DNA of 64,000 bases from Rheinheimera pleomorphica (GTDB lineage Bacteria > Pseudomonadota > Gammaproteobacteria > Enterobacterales > Alteromonadaceae). Below are positions 24,152-38,376 of the stretch, one piece after another (position 1 is the first letter of the stretch; each line of letters begins with the position of its first letter). A program made the translations under genes and the position numbers. The stretch is from contig NZ_SIRR01000007.1 of NCBI RefSeq assembly GCF_011634895.1, positions 1-64,000 of the forward strand. Direction: 5' to 3'. Under the pieces are notes generated by a model. It saw nothing but the letters and a program-made list of their open reading frames with translations, did no database searches and was not told where the DNA came from.

Positions 24152-24844
24152 TTGCCGACAACAAGAACAATAGCTTTGCACGCAGCAATACATAAGCCCA
24201 ACAACAGACAAGCGCAGATTATTCTGGCGCAATACAAGGAGGCTGAAGCCAGCCGCTTTATTGCCTCTTTGCTGATCGTGATCACGGTATGTTGGATTAA
24301 CGACCACTATCGTGAGCGCAGCCATCAAGCAATGGATTTACTGCAACAAAGTAAAGAAATACAGGCCAACACTGATGCCCTGACCGAACTTGCCAATCGG
24401 CGTTTTATTGATGCCAGCCTGTTACCGAGCCTGGCGTTGCAGCCAGCGCAATTTTTGCCGCTGTCGCTTATTATGTGTGATATCGACCACTTTAAGCGGT
24501 TAAATGATCGCTTCGGCCATGATGCTGACGATGAAGTACTAAAAGCCGTGGCACAACTGTTTCGACAATATCTGCGTCAACAGGACATCGCCTGTCGTAC
24601 CGGCGGTGAAGAGTTTTTGCTGGTATTACCGAATACCCATCGTGTAGATGCTCTTATCGTTGCCGAAAAAATACGCAGCCAGTTTGAGCAACAGGTATTA
24701 CTTAAAACGCAGCCAAACTATCGCCTCACTGCCAGTTTTGGTGTTGCTCTGTGCGATAATGCTGAAGACTTTAACCAGACGGTAACACAAGCGGATCAAC
24801 AACTGTATTTGTCTAAACGCAATGGCCGTAACCAGGTGAATTAA
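24152..24844 (+). CDS. Short GGDEF diguanylate cyclase, probably N-terminally truncated
   Basis: The GGDEF domain (about 76-230) makes cyclic-di-GMP from two GTP. It is intact: CDIDHFKRLND (metal site), GGEEF at 151-155, and an inhibitory I-site RQQD at 142-145, exactly 5 residues before GGEEF. N-terminally there is one hydrophobic helix (about 38-50) and a short signalling helix (RERSHQAMDLLQQ), which look like the end of a 7TM-type sensor. The open frame begins with TTG and no Shine-Dalgarno; AAGGAGG at 24236-24242 lies inside it. It may be a decayed sensor cyclase or start further in. Confidence 0.7.
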   Translation: MPTTRTIALHAAIHKPNNRQAQIILAQYKEAEASRFIASLLIVITVCWINDHYRERSHQAMDLLQQSKEIQANTDALTELANRRFIDASLLPSLALQPAQFLPLSLIMCDIDHFKRLNDRFGHDADDEVLKAVAQLFRQYLRQQDIACRTGGEEFLLVLPNTHRVDALIVAEKIRSQFEQQVLLKTQPNYRLTASFGVALCDNAEDFNQTVTQADQQLYLSKRNGRNQVN

Positions 24845-24917
24845 CCCGTTTTACCTGCCGCTGCTGAGGCTGTCGTTAAGATTGATGAGTATCAGTTGTT
24901 ATTTCATTGCAATAGAA

Positions 24918-24949
24918 AAGCCAGCAATAAAGCTGGCTTTTTCTTTTTA
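24918..24949 (+). terminator. Terminator after the GGDEF gene
   Basis: AAGCCAGC (24918-24925) pairs with GCTGGCTT around a short AATAAA loop and is followed by TTTCTTTTT, a strong intrinsic terminator on the plus strand. It sits 20 bases from the end of convergent glyS. Confidence 0.8.
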
Positions 24950-24959
24950 TTTCAATAAA

Positions 24960-27017
24960 TTACTGCAAAACCGAGATATCAGCTACCTGTAGAAATAACT
25001 CACGTAATTGTTTTAACAGTGCCTGGCGGTTAGCCCGCACGGCAGTGTCATCAGCGTTTACCATTACCTTGTCGAAGAAGTAGTCGATGACCTCACGCAT
25101 CGCCGCTAAGTGCGCCAGACCTTCAGCATAGCTGTGCTCGCCCGCCTGATACGCTTGTTCTGCTTCAATTGCAGTAAACAGCGCTTTTTCTGCGTCTTCC
25201 TGTAACAGCGCGGCGTTTACGCTGGAGGCAATCTCACCTTCTACTTTAGCCAGTATATTGGCGACCCGCTTATTGGCTGCCGCTAAGGCGGCGGCTGCGT
25301 CCAGCTTACCAAACTCTGCTACCGCCTTAACACGGCGGTCAAAATCTGCCGGATTAGTAGGTCGGCGTGCTAATACGGCCTGAATCACATCGACGCTGTA
25401 ACCTTCACTTTCATACCAGGCGCGGAAGCGGCCCAACATAAACTCCAGCACATCTTCCGCCACCTTAGCATTACTTAGCTTAGTGCCAAAAGTCTGCTGG
25501 CTAAAGGTTATCGCCTCTATCAGGTCAACCGGTAGCTGCTTGTCAACCATAATGCGCAGCGCACCGATAGCTGCACGGCGCAGTGCAAAGGGGTCTTTAT
25601 CACCTTTCGGTGCCTGACCAATACCAAAGATACCGACCAGGGTATCCAGTTTATCGGCAATGGCGACCGCCGCGCCCTCTAACCGGCTTGGTAACTGATC
25701 ACCGGCAAAGCGTGGCATATACTGCTCGTTCAGGGCCAGCGCAACAGCTTCTGCCTCACCGTCTAAACGGGCATAGTGCATCCCCATAATGCCCTGCACT
25801 TCCGGGAACTCGCCAACCATATTGGTCATTAAGTCTGTTTTCGACAATAAACCAGCGCGCTCGGCTGCGCCGATATCAGCACCAATCTTCGCCGCGATAA
25901 AGCCTGCCACTTTGCTGATACGTTCAGATTTTTCGGCCAGCGTCCCTAACTGTTGCTGGAATAGCACCGTTTTCAGGCTATCTAACCGATCGGCCAGTTT
26001 TTGCTTACGGTCGGTGTTAAAGAAGAACTGCGCGTCTGATAAGCGCGGGCGCACCACTTTTTCATTACCTTCGATAATCTGCTGCGGATCTTTGCTGGTA
26101 ATGTTAGCGACAAAGATAAACTTATTCTGCAGTTTGCCGTTTTGATCCAGCAGCGGGAAATACTTCTGGTTATCTTTCATGGTAGAAATTAACGGCTCGG
26201 CTGGTACCTGCAGGAAGCTTTCTTCAAAGCTACCAACTAACACCACCGGCCATTCGACCAGTGCGGTCACCTCTTCCAGTAAGGCATCGTCCATCAGTGC
26301 TTTGCCGTTTAATGCCGTAGCGGCTTTTGTCACTTCAGCGGCAATAAAGGCTTTTCGCTCGGCAAAGTCTGCGACCACGAAAGCCTTGCGCAGGGTGGCC
26401 AGATAGTCGTCGGCATGGTTGATAGCAACCTTTGCCGGCGCGTGAAAACGGTGGCCGTGCGTTTGGTTACTACTGCTGCGGCCCAGAATAGTCGCAGGTA
26501 CTACGTCCTTGCCGTACAGCATAATAATGGTGTGTACCGGGCGGATAAATTCAGCTGTAGAATTACCCCAACGCATTGGCTTGGCTATCGGCAGTTTGGC
26601 CAGTGCTTGCTGCACGACGTCTGGCAGTAAGCTGACCGTGGCAGCACCAATCACTTTGGCTTTGTGCAGTAACCAGGCACCCTTATCGGTTTCCAGCTTT
26701 TCGGCCTGCTCTACCGTAATACCACAACCTGCAGCCCAGCCTTGGGCTGCCTTGGTAGGCTTGCCATCAGCATCAAATGCTGATGCGATAGCCGGGCCAC
26801 GCTTTTCTACCACTTTATCGGCCTGCTGCGCTGCCAGAGCGTTAATACGCACGGCTAAGCGGCGAGGCGCGGCATACCAACTAACGTCTGCGTGATTTAG
26901 CTCCAGCTTAGCCAGCTCAGCCTGCAGGTTATCGGCAAAGGCGGTAGCCAGCGTTTTTAACGCCTTTGGTGGCAACTCTTCCGTGCCAATTTCAACAAAA
27001 AAATCTTGCGCTGCCAT
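24960..27017 (-). CDS. glyS: Glycyl-tRNA synthetase beta subunit
   Basis: The larger subunit of the alpha2beta2 glycyl-tRNA synthetase, needed for tRNA recognition. The 685 residues begin with the family N-terminus [15 protein letters not shown], include an HD-like region ([22 protein letters not shown], here in two parts of less than 20) and end with an anticodon-binding-like helical domain ([15 protein letters not shown]). Its ATG overlaps the glyQ stop by one base (TAATG). Confidence 0.97.
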   Translation of the reverse strand: MAAQDFFVEIGTEELPPKALKTLATAFADNLQAELAKLELNHADVSWYAAPRRLAVRINALAAQQADKVVEKRGPAIASAFDADGKPTKAAQGWAAGCGITVEQAEKLETDKGAWLLHKAKVIGAATVSLLPDVVQQALAKLPIAKPMRWGNSTAEFIRPVHTIIMLYGKDVVPATILGRSSSNQTHGHRFHAPAKVAINHADDYLATLRKAFVVADFAERKAFIAAEVTKAATALNGKALMDDALLEEVTALVEWPVVLVGSFEESFLQVPAEPLISTMKDNQKYFPLLDQNGKLQNKFIFVANITSKDPQQIIEGNEKVVRPRLSDAQFFFNTDRKQKLADRLDSLKTVLFQQQLGTLAEKSERISKVAGFIAAKIGADIGAAERAGLLSKTDLMTNMVGEFPEVQGIMGMHYARLDGEAEAVALALNEQYMPRFAGDQLPSRLEGAAVAIADKLDTLVGIFGIGQAPKGDKDPFALRRAAIGALRIMVDKQLPVDLIEAITFSQQTFGTKLSNAKVAEDVLEFMLGRFRAWYESEGYSVDVIQAVLARRPTNPADFDRRVKAVAEFGKLDAAAALAAANKRVANILAKVEGEIASSVNAALLQEDAEKALFTAIEAEQAYQAGEHSYAEGLAHLAAMREVIDYFFDKVMVNADDTAVRANRQALLKQLRELFLQVADISVLQ

Positions 27018-27940
27018 TATGCCTCCTGCTTAGCACTATTATTGTTTTTACACAGCGGGAAACCCAGCTTTTCACGCGTGGCGTAATACGCCTCGGCACA
27101 GGCCTTAGCTAAGGCGCGAACCCGTAAGATATAGCGCTGACGCTCGGTAACCGAAATGGCATGACGCGCGTCCAACAGGTTAAAGGCGTGCGATGCCTTC
27201 ATCACCTTTTCATAGGCCGGCAAGGCCAGCCCCTGCTCAATTAAGTACTGGCTTTCTTTTTCGCATTGGTCAAAAGAGGCAAACAGTGCGGCCACATCGG
27301 CGTGCTCAAAGTTATAAGTGCTCTGCTCTACTTCATTCTGGTGGAAGACATCGCCGTAGGTTACCCGGCCCAATGGTCCGTCGGTCCACACCAGATCATA
27401 AATCGAGTCGACACCCTGAATATACATCGCCAGCCGCTCTAAACCGTAGGTTATCTCACCAGTAACCGGGCGACACTCTAAGCCCCCCACCTGCTGGAAA
27501 TACGTAAACTGCGTGACTTCCATGCCGTTTAGCCAGACTTCCCAGCCCAGGCCCCAGGCGCCTAACGTTGGTGATTCCCAGTTATCCTCAACAAAGCGGA
27601 TATCATGCACCAGGGTATCGATACCCAGTTCGCGCAGCGAACCTAAGTACAGCTCCTGAATATTGTCTGGCGATGGCTTTAAGATCACCTGAAACTGATA
27701 GTAATGTTGTAAACGGTTCGGGTTTTCGCCATAGCGGCCATCGGTTGGCCGGCGGCACGGCTGTACATAGGCCACATTGGTTGGCTCTGGTCCCAATGAA
27801 CGTAAAAAGGTCATCGGGTGGAAAGTACCGGCACCTACTTCTAAGTCCAGCGGTTGCACGATAACGCAACCCTGGCGTGCCCAATAATCCTGCAGGGCCA
27901 AAATCAGGCCCTGGAAGGTTTTAATATCATATTTATGCAT
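27017..27940 (-). CDS. glyQ: Glycyl-tRNA synthetase alpha subunit
   Basis: Catalytic class II aminoacyl-tRNA synthetase subunit charging tRNA-Gly. The 307 residues show the N-terminal [18 protein letters not shown], motif 2-type segment with [17 protein letters not shown] and the [11 protein letters not shown] motif 3. It forms the operon glyQS, which is transcribed leftward after gyrB. Confidence 0.97.
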   Translation of the reverse strand: MHKYDIKTFQGLILALQDYWARQGCVIVQPLDLEVGAGTFHPMTFLRSLGPEPTNVAYVQPCRRPTDGRYGENPNRLQHYYQFQVILKPSPDNIQELYLGSLRELGIDTLVHDIRFVEDNWESPTLGAWGLGWEVWLNGMEVTQFTYFQQVGGLECRPVTGEITYGLERLAMYIQGVDSIYDLVWTDGPLGRVTYGDVFHQNEVEQSTYNFEHADVAALFASFDQCEKESQYLIEQGLALPAYEKVMKASHAFNLLDARHAISVTERQRYILRVRALAKACAEAYYATREKLGFPLCKNNNSAKQEA

Positions 27941-27966
27941 GCGCTTCTAACTCGCTAAAATGACTG

Positions 27967-27982
27967 AGGGGCCGAAGCCCCT
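27967..27982 (-). terminator. Hairpin after gyrB
   Basis: AGGGGC (27967-27972) and GCCCCT (27977-27982) form a short GC-rich stem with a tetraloop (read on the minus strand as TTCG) just after the gyrB stop. The U-run is weak, so this may be a processing or attenuating hairpin ahead of glyQ. Confidence 0.5.
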
Positions 27983-28001
27983 TCGCAATTAATAGGTAAA
28001 A

Positions 28002-31521
<3,520 letters not shown>

Positions 31522-31524
31522 GGT

Positions 31525-32628
31525 TTACAGGCGCATTGGCATAACAACATAGCTGGCGCCAACATTGCCCACGCCTTCCACCAAAGCACTGGAATTGGCA
31601 TCATTCAAATGCAGCTGCACCAAATCGGTCGCCAGGGTGTTAAGCACGTCCAGCAAATAGCCGACGTTAAAGCCAATCTCCAGGTTATCGCCCAGATATT
31701 CAACTTCGATAATTTCTTCTGCCTGCTCGTGCTCGGGGTTGTTCGCCACAATTTGCAGCTCGCCACTGCTTAACGTAAAACGTACACCACGGTACTTCTC
31801 GTTAGATAAGATAGACGCCCGGGTACAGGCATCTTTCAACACGCTACGATGTGCGGTAACCAACTTGGTGCTGTTGCGCGGTAATACCCGGCGGTAATCC
31901 GGAAAACGGCCGTCAATCAACTTACTACTAAAGACATAGTTGCTATCGGTTAAACGGATATGGTTCTGGCCCAGGCTTAAGGTAATCAGTTGCTCGTCGC
32001 TGGCCAGCAAACGCATCACTTCTAACACCCCTTTACGCGGGATAATAATTTGCTTTTGCTGGGCCACCAGGCCTGGCAAATCCAGGCTGCTGAGCGCCAG
32101 ACGATGGCCGTCGGTAGCAACGGCTTTTACGGCGCCATTATCCACTTCAAACAGTAAGCCGTTTAAGTAATAACGCACATCCTGATTCGCCATCGAAAAA
32201 GCGGTATCGTCCAGCAGCTTACGCAGCTGGGCCCGGGTTAGCTGAATATCAACCTCACCCTGCCAGCTTTCCAAATTAGGATACTCAGAAGCACTTAGGG
32301 TAGATAAGGTAAACTTAGTTTTGCCGCTACTAAGCACGCAATTATCGCCCTGCAACTGCACGCGGATATCAGCGTTTTCCGGCAGGCTGCGGCAAATATC
32401 CAGTAGTTTCTTGGCTGGCACGGTTATGCGGCCGGGGCTTTGTACCGTTAAGCCATCCGTTGTCGCGACCAGCTCAACTTCCAAATCAGTACCGGTAAGA
32501 GACAAAGCATCGTCGCCGACTTCCAGCAAAACATTAGATAGAATGGGCAGCGTATGCCGCCGCTCTATAGCACCAGACACCATTTGTAGTGGTTTGAGTA
32601 AGGCGTCTCTGTTGATAGTAAATTGCAT
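31525..32628 (-). CDS. dnaN: DNA polymerase III beta sliding clamp
   Basis: Ring-shaped processivity clamp. The 367 residues form three repeated clamp domains; familiar segments are MQFTINRDALLKPLQ at the start, RRHTLPILSN, EFPD-like DGRFPDYRRVLP and the C-terminal YVVMPMRL. ATG at 32628 is chosen because AGGGA lies 7 bases upstream; a TTG two codons earlier is possible. 12 bases after dnaA on the same strand. Confidence 0.97.
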   Translation of the reverse strand: MQFTINRDALLKPLQMVSGAIERRHTLPILSNVLLEVGDDALSLTGTDLEVELVATTDGLTVQSPGRITVPAKKLLDICRSLPENADIRVQLQGDNCVLSSGKTKFTLSTLSASEYPNLESWQGEVDIQLTRAQLRKLLDDTAFSMANQDVRYYLNGLLFEVDNGAVKAVATDGHRLALSSLDLPGLVAQQKQIIIPRKGVLEVMRLLASDEQLITLSLGQNHIRLTDSNYVFSSKLIDGRFPDYRRVLPRNSTKLVTAHRSVLKDACTRASILSNEKYRGVRFTLSSGELQIVANNPEHEQAEEIIEVEYLGDNLEIGFNVGYLLDVLNTLATDLVQLHLNDANSSALVEGVGNVGASYVVMPMRL

Positions 32629-32640
32629 GACCAAGTCCCT

Positions 32641-34011
32641 TTACGATGACAAAGTACGGATTAAATTCTGGAAGTCTTCTTTTATTTCGTGCGTTTCTTC
32701 TTTTAGCGACTCGATTTTACGGCAGGCATGCAGCACTGTCGTATGATCGCGGCCACCAAAAGCATCACCAATTTCTGGCAAGCTATGGTTGGTTAGCTCT
32801 TTTGACAACGCCATCGCCATTTGCCGTGGCCGCGCCACAGAACGCGAGCGCCGCTTAGACAGCAAATCTGCCACGCGGATTTTGTAATACTCAGCGACAG
32901 TTTTCTGAATATTCTCAATGGTCACCAACTTATCCTGTAGCGCTAACAAATCGCGCAGCGCCTCGCGGACAAAATCGATGGTAATGGGCCGGCCAGTAAA
33001 ATTAGCGTTAGCAATAACCCGGTTTAATGCGCCTTCTAGTTCGCGCACATTAGACCGCAAGCGTTTAGCGATAAAAAACGCCACTTCTTCCGGCAAGCGG
33101 ATTTGATTTTCATGCGCTTTGCGCATCAAAATAGCCACCCGGGTTTCCAGCTCCGGCGGCTCTATGGCAATGGTTAAGCCCCAACCAAAACGCGACTTTA
33201 ACCGGTCTTCCACACCATCGATTTCTTTTGGATAACGATCACTGGTGAGGATAATTTGCTGATTTCCCTCAAGCAAGGCATTAAAGGTATGGAAAAACTC
33301 TTCTTGCGAGCGCTCTTTGTTGGCAAAAAACTGAATATCGTCGATAAGTAAGGCATCTACCGAACGATAATAGCGCTTAAACTCTTCTATAGCATTGTTC
33401 TGTAACGCTTTTACCATATCCTGCACAAAACGCTCAGAGTGCATGTAAATAACTTTGGCATCGGGCTTTTTGGCTAAAATGCCATTACCCACAGCGTGCA
33501 ATAAGTGGGTTTTACCCAAACCGGTGCCACCATAAATAAACAGCGGGTTATAAGCAGTACCAGGATTATCAGCAACCTGGCTGGCAGCGGCGCGGGCGAG
33601 CTGGTTCGACTTACCCTCAACAAAGTTGGTAAAGGTGTAATTGGCGCGCACATTGCTGGTAACAATCGTCTTGGGCGCCGGCTCAGCGGCTTCCCGGGCA
33701 ACGGGCTCGTGTGGCGTCACTTGTACTGCGGGTGCTGGTGCAGCTGAACGGGCTTTGTTGCTCTGGCTGGAACCAACATCGAACTTTAACCGCGGCGCGT
33801 CGTCGCCGCAGTAGTCCTGGATCAACTCCAGGATCCGGCTTAAGTATTTCTCGCGCACCCAATCCAGCACGAAGCGGTTCGGTGCGTATAAAGTTAGCCC
33901 TGTGTCAGAACTGTCAGCTTGCAGTGGCCGGATCCACATACTGAAATGCTGCGCCGGTAATTCCGCTTGCAGCGCTTGCAGGCAATTTTGCCAAACGGAC
34001 TGATACACCAT
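32641..34011 (-). CDS. dnaA: Chromosomal replication initiator DnaA
   Basis: AAA+ initiator that binds DnaA boxes at oriC and melts the origin. The 456 residues show domain I (1-90), a short variable linker, the ATPase core with Walker A GGTGLGKT (161-168) and LLIDDIQFF, and domain IV with the DNA-binding signature [11 protein letters not shown] near 419-429. AGGAG lies only 2 bases before the ATG; the next codon, GTG at 34008, is better spaced and may be the real start, as E. coli dnaA starts with GTG. Confidence 0.98.
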   Translation of the reverse strand: MVYQSVWQNCLQALQAELPAQHFSMWIRPLQADSSDTGLTLYAPNRFVLDWVREKYLSRILELIQDYCGDDAPRLKFDVGSSQSNKARSAAPAPAVQVTPHEPVAREAAEPAPKTIVTSNVRANYTFTNFVEGKSNQLARAAASQVADNPGTAYNPLFIYGGTGLGKTHLLHAVGNGILAKKPDAKVIYMHSERFVQDMVKALQNNAIEEFKRYYRSVDALLIDDIQFFANKERSQEEFFHTFNALLEGNQQIILTSDRYPKEIDGVEDRLKSRFGWGLTIAIEPPELETRVAILMRKAHENQIRLPEEVAFFIAKRLRSNVRELEGALNRVIANANFTGRPITIDFVREALRDLLALQDKLVTIENIQKTVAEYYKIRVADLLSKRRSRSVARPRQMAMALSKELTNHSLPEIGDAFGGRDHTTVLHACRKIESLKEETHEIKEDFQNLIRTLSS

Positions 34012-34070
34012 ATCTCCTGAAGCCTTAGTTATTATGATTAAAAAGGCTGGCGTAAGTTAACGAAGCGCAC

Positions 34071-34100
34071 ATTATGGTACTATCTTATCCACAAGTTCAA
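34071..34100 (-). promoter_or_regulatory. dnaA promoter with embedded DnaA box
   Basis: On the minus strand TTGAAC (34095-34100) and CATAAT (34071-34076) are 18 bases apart. The perfect DnaA box TTATCCACA at 34085-34093 (plus-strand reading) sits within the spacer, so DnaA would block its own promoter, the classical autoregulation. Motif reading. Confidence 0.6.
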
Positions 34101-34585
<485 letters not shown>

Positions 34586-34603
34586 TCAGCGGTTAGCCGC
34601 TGA

Positions 34604-34972
34604 GTGGTCAGCCTGAAATTCGGCAGGGAGTTACGACTGTTAACTCCCAGTCAGTTTGATAACGTCTTCCAAAACCCGTTCCGGGTAGCTTCTCCGCTGT
34701 TTACTATCCTTGTTAAAGCCAATCAATTGCCTCATCCCCGATTAGGCCTTACTATCGCGAAAAAACGTGTTAAATTAGCCGTGCACCGCAATCGCATTAA
34801 GCGCTGCGTGCGTGACAATTTTCGTTTGCATCAACATGAGTTGCCTGGCGTCGATTTGGTACTGATGGTAAAAGGTGATATTAGCAACACCGCTAATGAT
34901 GAGTTACATAGGCAACTGGAAAAGTTATGGCGCAAGATCGCTCGCCAGTACACCGCTTCGCTATCAGCATAG
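34604..34972 (+). CDS. rnpA: Ribonuclease P protein component
   Basis: Protein cofactor of RNase P, which matures tRNA 5' ends. The 122 residues contain the RNR motif region ([20 protein letters not shown] followed by KRCVRDNFR) and the N-terminal [15 protein letters not shown]. The start is GTG at 34604, as the N-terminus [13 protein letters not shown] fits E. coli RnpA. It overlaps yidD by 46 bases. Confidence 0.96.
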   Translation: MVSLKFGRELRLLTPSQFDNVFQNPFRVASPLFTILVKANQLPHPRLGLTIAKKRVKLAVHRNRIKRCVRDNFRLHQHELPGVDLVLMVKGDISNTANDELHRQLEKLWRKIARQYTASLSA

Positions 34973-35190
34973 CATTAACGCTGCTACGCGGTTACCAGCG
35001 ACTGATTAGTCCGCTGTTTGGGCCAAGCTGCCGCTTTCATCCAACCTGCTCGCATTACGCTATCACCGCGATAGAACGCTTTGGCGTACTAAAAGGCAGT
35101 TGGTTAGCAGCGAAACGTTTATTAAAATGTCACCCCTTACATGCAGGCGGTGATGATCCTGTTCCTGAAAAGCACAATGAGAAAAGCTAA
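34927..35190 (+). CDS. yidD: Membrane protein insertion efficiency factor YidD
   Basis: A small membrane-associated protein that aids YidC-dependent insertion. The 87 residues carry the family core [20 protein letters not shown] and [13 protein letters not shown], with conserved cysteines, and [18 protein letters not shown]. It starts within the rnpA end in another frame, which is normal for this operon. Confidence 0.95.
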   Translation: MAQDRSPVHRFAISIALTLLRGYQRLISPLFGPSCRFHPTCSHYAITAIERFGVLKGSWLAAKRLLKCHPLHAGGDDPVPEKHNEKS

Positions 35191-35193
35191 GCC

Positions 35194-36831
35194 ATGGAAT
35201 CACAACGTAGTTTATTAGTTATTGGTCTGGCGCTGGTCAGTTTTTTACTCTGGCAACAGTGGAATATCGACACGGCGCCAAAACCAGTAGCCGCAGTCAC
35301 ACAGCCAGGGCCGGCCTCTGGCAGCAGCTCTGCTGATTTACAACTGACCACAGCCGATGCGGAACAACCAGCCACCTCTGTCGCAGCAAAAGCACGCAGC
35401 ATCAACGTCAGTACCGATGTGCTGCAGCTAAGCATAGACAGCCGCGGCGGCGATATCGTCGACTTACAGCTGCCCGCCTTTGAATTAAATAAAGGTGAAG
35501 GCGACGCCTACCCACTCATGCGCCGCCTGAACGGTTTTGAATATGTCGCGCAAAGCGGTCTGATTGGCCGCGACGGCCCGGATGACAGCCGTAACCCGCG
35601 TCCGGTGTATAGCACAACGCAAAACAGCTATAGCCTGGCCGATGGTGCCACTGAGTTAGTCGTGCCATTAACCTTTAATCACAACGGCCTGCAAATTGAA
35701 AAACGCTTTACCTTTACCGCCGGCCAATATGATGTCCGGGTAGAATATTTACTGCATAACCAAAGCGCTGAAGTGAAAACCGTGCAGCCATACCAGCATC
35801 TGGTACAAAGTATCGACAACGGTGAAAGCAGCAGCATGATGATGCCGATATACCGCGGTGCAGCTTTTGGTACCAGTGCTGAGCGTTACAACAAGTACAC
35901 CTTTGACGATATGCAGGAAAAGAACCTGTTAGAAGCCACCACCGGCGGCTGGGTAGCCATGCTGGAACATTATTTTGTTTCGGCCTGGGTACCGGATCAG
36001 CAAGCAGACAACCAATTATACAGTCTGGTACGTAATGGCCAGGGCGTAATAGGTGCTAAAGGCCCGGCAGTGAATATTGAACCCGGTGCCAGCGTTAGCC
36101 TTGGTAGCAGCTTTTATGCTGGTCCAAAAACACAGGACAACCTGGCAAAACTGGCCAATGGTTTAGACCTGACGGTTGATTACGGCTTCCTGTGGTTTAT
36201 CTCACAACCCTTATTCTGGTTATTAACGCTGATCCAGGGCTTTGTCGTGAACTGGGGTGTGGCGATTATCTGTATTACCATCATCGTTAAAGGCGTAATG
36301 TACCCGCTAACTAAGGTGCAGTACGAGTCGATGGCGAAGATGCGTAACTTAAAGCCGAAAATTGAAGAGCTGCAGGCACGTTACAAAGACGACCGCCAGA
36401 AAATGGGCCCGGCCATGATGGAACTGTATCGCAAAGAAAAAGTGAACCCTATGGGTGGCTGCTTACCGATGCTGCTCCAAATGCCAATCTTCCTGGCACT
36501 GTATTGGGTATTTGTTGAAAGCGTTGAGCTGCGCCACGCCCCCTTTATGCTGTGGATTAACGATTTGTCGGCACAAGACCCCTACTATGTATTGCCAGTG
36601 CTGTTCGGTTTAAGCATGTTTTTAATGCAAAAGCTGACACCGATGCAGGTTACCGACCCGATGCAGCAGAAGATCATGATGTGGATGCCGGTAGCATTCT
36701 CAGTATTCTTCCTCTGGTTCCCAAGCGGTCTGGTACTGTACTGGTTTGTTAGTAACCTGATTTCTCTGGCGCAGATGTTATACATCTACAAAGGTATGGA
36801 AAAGAAAGGCTTACATACTAAAAAGGCTTAA
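35194..36831 (+). CDS. yidC: Membrane protein insertase YidC
   Basis: Inserts and folds inner-membrane proteins, including F-type ATPase subunits, alone or with SecYEG. The 545 residues have the N-terminal helix (RSLLVIGLALVSFLLWQQW), the large periplasmic P1 domain (about 60-340) and the conserved five-helix core with VNPMGGCLPMLLQMPIFLAL. Starts 3 bases after the yidD stop. Confidence 0.97.
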   Translation: MESQRSLLVIGLALVSFLLWQQWNIDTAPKPVAAVTQPGPASGSSSADLQLTTADAEQPATSVAAKARSINVSTDVLQLSIDSRGGDIVDLQLPAFELNKGEGDAYPLMRRLNGFEYVAQSGLIGRDGPDDSRNPRPVYSTTQNSYSLADGATELVVPLTFNHNGLQIEKRFTFTAGQYDVRVEYLLHNQSAEVKTVQPYQHLVQSIDNGESSSMMMPIYRGAAFGTSAERYNKYTFDDMQEKNLLEATTGGWVAMLEHYFVSAWVPDQQADNQLYSLVRNGQGVIGAKGPAVNIEPGASVSLGSSFYAGPKTQDNLAKLANGLDLTVDYGFLWFISQPLFWLLTLIQGFVVNWGVAIICITIIVKGVMYPLTKVQYESMAKMRNLKPKIEELQARYKDDRQKMGPAMMELYRKEKVNPMGGCLPMLLQMPIFLALYWVFVESVELRHAPFMLWINDLSAQDPYYVLPVLFGLSMFLMQKLTPMQVTDPMQQKIMMWMPVAFSVFFLWFPSGLVLYWFVSNLISLAQMLYIYKGMEKKGLHTKKA

Positions 36832-36870
36832 CTGAACTTTGAAGCAAGGATTAGGTGCCATCATGTAGCA

Positions 36871-36917
36871 GCGACAAGGATGTCGCGGAGATTGAGACAG
36901 TACAGGGATGTGCTGTC
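36871..36917 (+). ncRNA. Tandem GGA-loop hairpins, CsrA/RsmA-type sites
   Basis: Two hairpins lie side by side between yidC and mnmE. The first is GCGACA-AGGA-TGTCGC (36871-36886). The second is GACAGTACA-GGGA-TGTGCTGTC (36896-36917), with one G-T wobble, and contains GTACAGGGATGT, a full match to the published CsrA selection consensus RUACARGGAUGU. A terminator follows, so the region could be a short regulatory RNA or the 3' end of the yidC message. No RNA evidence is available here. Confidence 0.5.
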
Positions 36918-36962
36918 GAAAGCGGCGAAATGATGATTTCCTAATACTTGCAGTATTACCTT

Positions 36963-36995
36963 AAGCCTGTCGCATTATGCTGACAGGCTTTTTCT
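36963..36995 (+). terminator. Terminator between yidC and mnmE
   Basis: AAGCCTGTC (36963-36971) pairs with GACAGGCTT (36982-36990), followed by TTTCTATT. A strong intrinsic terminator on the plus strand, ending the yidC transcript or the small RNA candidate before mnmE. Confidence 0.85.
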
Positions 36996-37011
36996 ATTAA
37001 GAGGCAACACC

Positions 37012-38376
37012 ATGTTTACTACTGACACCATCGCCGCTTTAGCTACAGCCCCCGGCCGCGCCGGTGTTGGTATTATCCGTATCTCCGGCCCCGATACCAA
37101 AGCGGTAGCTCACGCCATACTGCACAAGCTGCCTAAACCGCGCTACGCCGAGTACTTACCGTTTTTTGACAGTGAAGCAAAGATATTGGATCAGGGCATC
37201 GCCCTGCTCTTCCCCGGGCCAAATTCGTTTACCGGTGAAGACGTGCTGGAGCTGCAAGGCCACGGCGGCCCGGTATTGTTGGATATGCTGTTAAAACAGG
37301 TGTTAGCTCTGCCAAATGTGCGTATTGCCCGACCTGGTGAATTCTCCGAGCGCGCCTTTTTAAACGACAAACTGGATTTAGCCCAGGCCGAAGCCATTGC
37401 CGACTTAATCGACGCTTCAAGCGAGCAGGCAGCGCGCAGCGCTATGCAGTCATTGCAGGGCGAATTTTCCCGCCATATTCATGAGCTGGTCGAAAAAGTG
37501 ATTCACCTGCGCATGTATGTTGAAGCGGCAATCGACTTTCCGGATGAAGAAATCGACTTTCTATCCGACGGCAAGGTGGCCGCTGATCTGGCAGAAATTA
37601 TCGACTATCTGGCCACAGTAAAAAAACAGGCCACCCAGGGCAGCATTTTGCGCGAAGGGATGAAGGTGGTGATTGCCGGCCGGCCTAACGCCGGTAAATC
37701 CAGCTTGTTAAATGCCCTTGCTGGCCGCGAAGCGGCTATTGTTACCGAAATAGCCGGCACCACCCGTGATGTGCTGCGCGAGCATATTCATATCGACGGT
37801 ATGCCGCTGCATATTATTGACACCGCAGGCCTTAGGGACGCCACCGATCAGGTCGAACAAATTGGCATAGAACGCGCCTGGCAAGAGATAGCACAAGCCG
37901 ACCGCGTACTGTTTATGGTTGATGGCACCACCACCAACGCCACCGATCCGCATGATATCTGGCCCGACTTTATCGACCGCCTACCCGAAGGTTTAGGCGT
38001 GACTGTAATTCGCAACAAAGCCGATTTAACCGGCGAGCCGATGACTCCGGATACCGATAGCCATACCCCCGTGTATCGGTTGTCCGCCAAAACCGGTGCC
38101 GGTATCGATGCGCTGCGCGAGCATTTAAAACAATGTATCGGTTTTGATGCCAGTACCGAGGGTAGCTTCCTCGCCCGACGCCGCCATTTAGACGCATTAG
38201 ACCGCGCCGCCGAGCATTTAGCCATCGGCCAGGAACAACTGCACAGCTTTATCGCCGGCGAAATCCTGGCGGAAGAGCTGCGGTTAACCCAGCAGCATTT
38301 AAATGAAATAACCGGTGAATTTAGCTCAGACGATTTGCTGGGCAGGATTTTCAGCTCGTTTTGTATCGGGAAATAG
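37012..38376 (+). CDS. mnmE: tRNA U34 modification GTPase MnmE
   Basis: Acts with MnmG (also in this window) to make 5-carboxymethylaminomethyl uridine at tRNA wobble position 34. The 454 residues have an N-terminal folate-binding domain, a G domain with [19 protein letters not shown] and NKAD motifs, and the C-terminal CIGK containing the conserved cysteine. AAGAGG precedes the ATG. Its stop abuts that of the convergent MFS gene. Confidence 0.97.
   Translation: MFTTDTIAALATAPGRAGVGIIRISGPDTKAVAHAILHKLPKPRYAEYLPFFDSEAKILDQGIALLFPGPNSFTGEDVLELQGHGGPVLLDMLLKQVLALPNVRIARPGEFSERAFLNDKLDLAQAEAIADLIDASSEQAARSAMQSLQGEFSRHIHELVEKVIHLRMYVEAAIDFPDEEIDFLSDGKVAADLAEIIDYLATVKKQATQGSILREGMKVVIAGRPNAGKSSLLNALAGREAAIVTEIAGTTRDVLREHIHIDGMPLHIIDTAGLRDATDQVEQIGIERAWQEIAQADRVLFMVDGTTTNATDPHDIWPDFIDRLPEGLGVTVIRNKADLTGEPMTPDTDSHTPVYRLSAKTGAGIDALREHLKQCIGFDASTEGSFLARRRHLDALDRAAEHLAIGQEQLHSFIAGEILAEELRLTQQHLNEITGEFSSDDLLGRIFSSFCIGK

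Noticed and set aside
25789-26145. 118-codon plus-strand ORF within glyS
   Set aside because: Antisense shadow of a conserved synthetase gene.
32321-32746. 141-codon plus-strand ORF across dnaN/dnaA
   Set aside because: It is antisense to two universally conserved genes and has no domain resemblance; a shadow frame.
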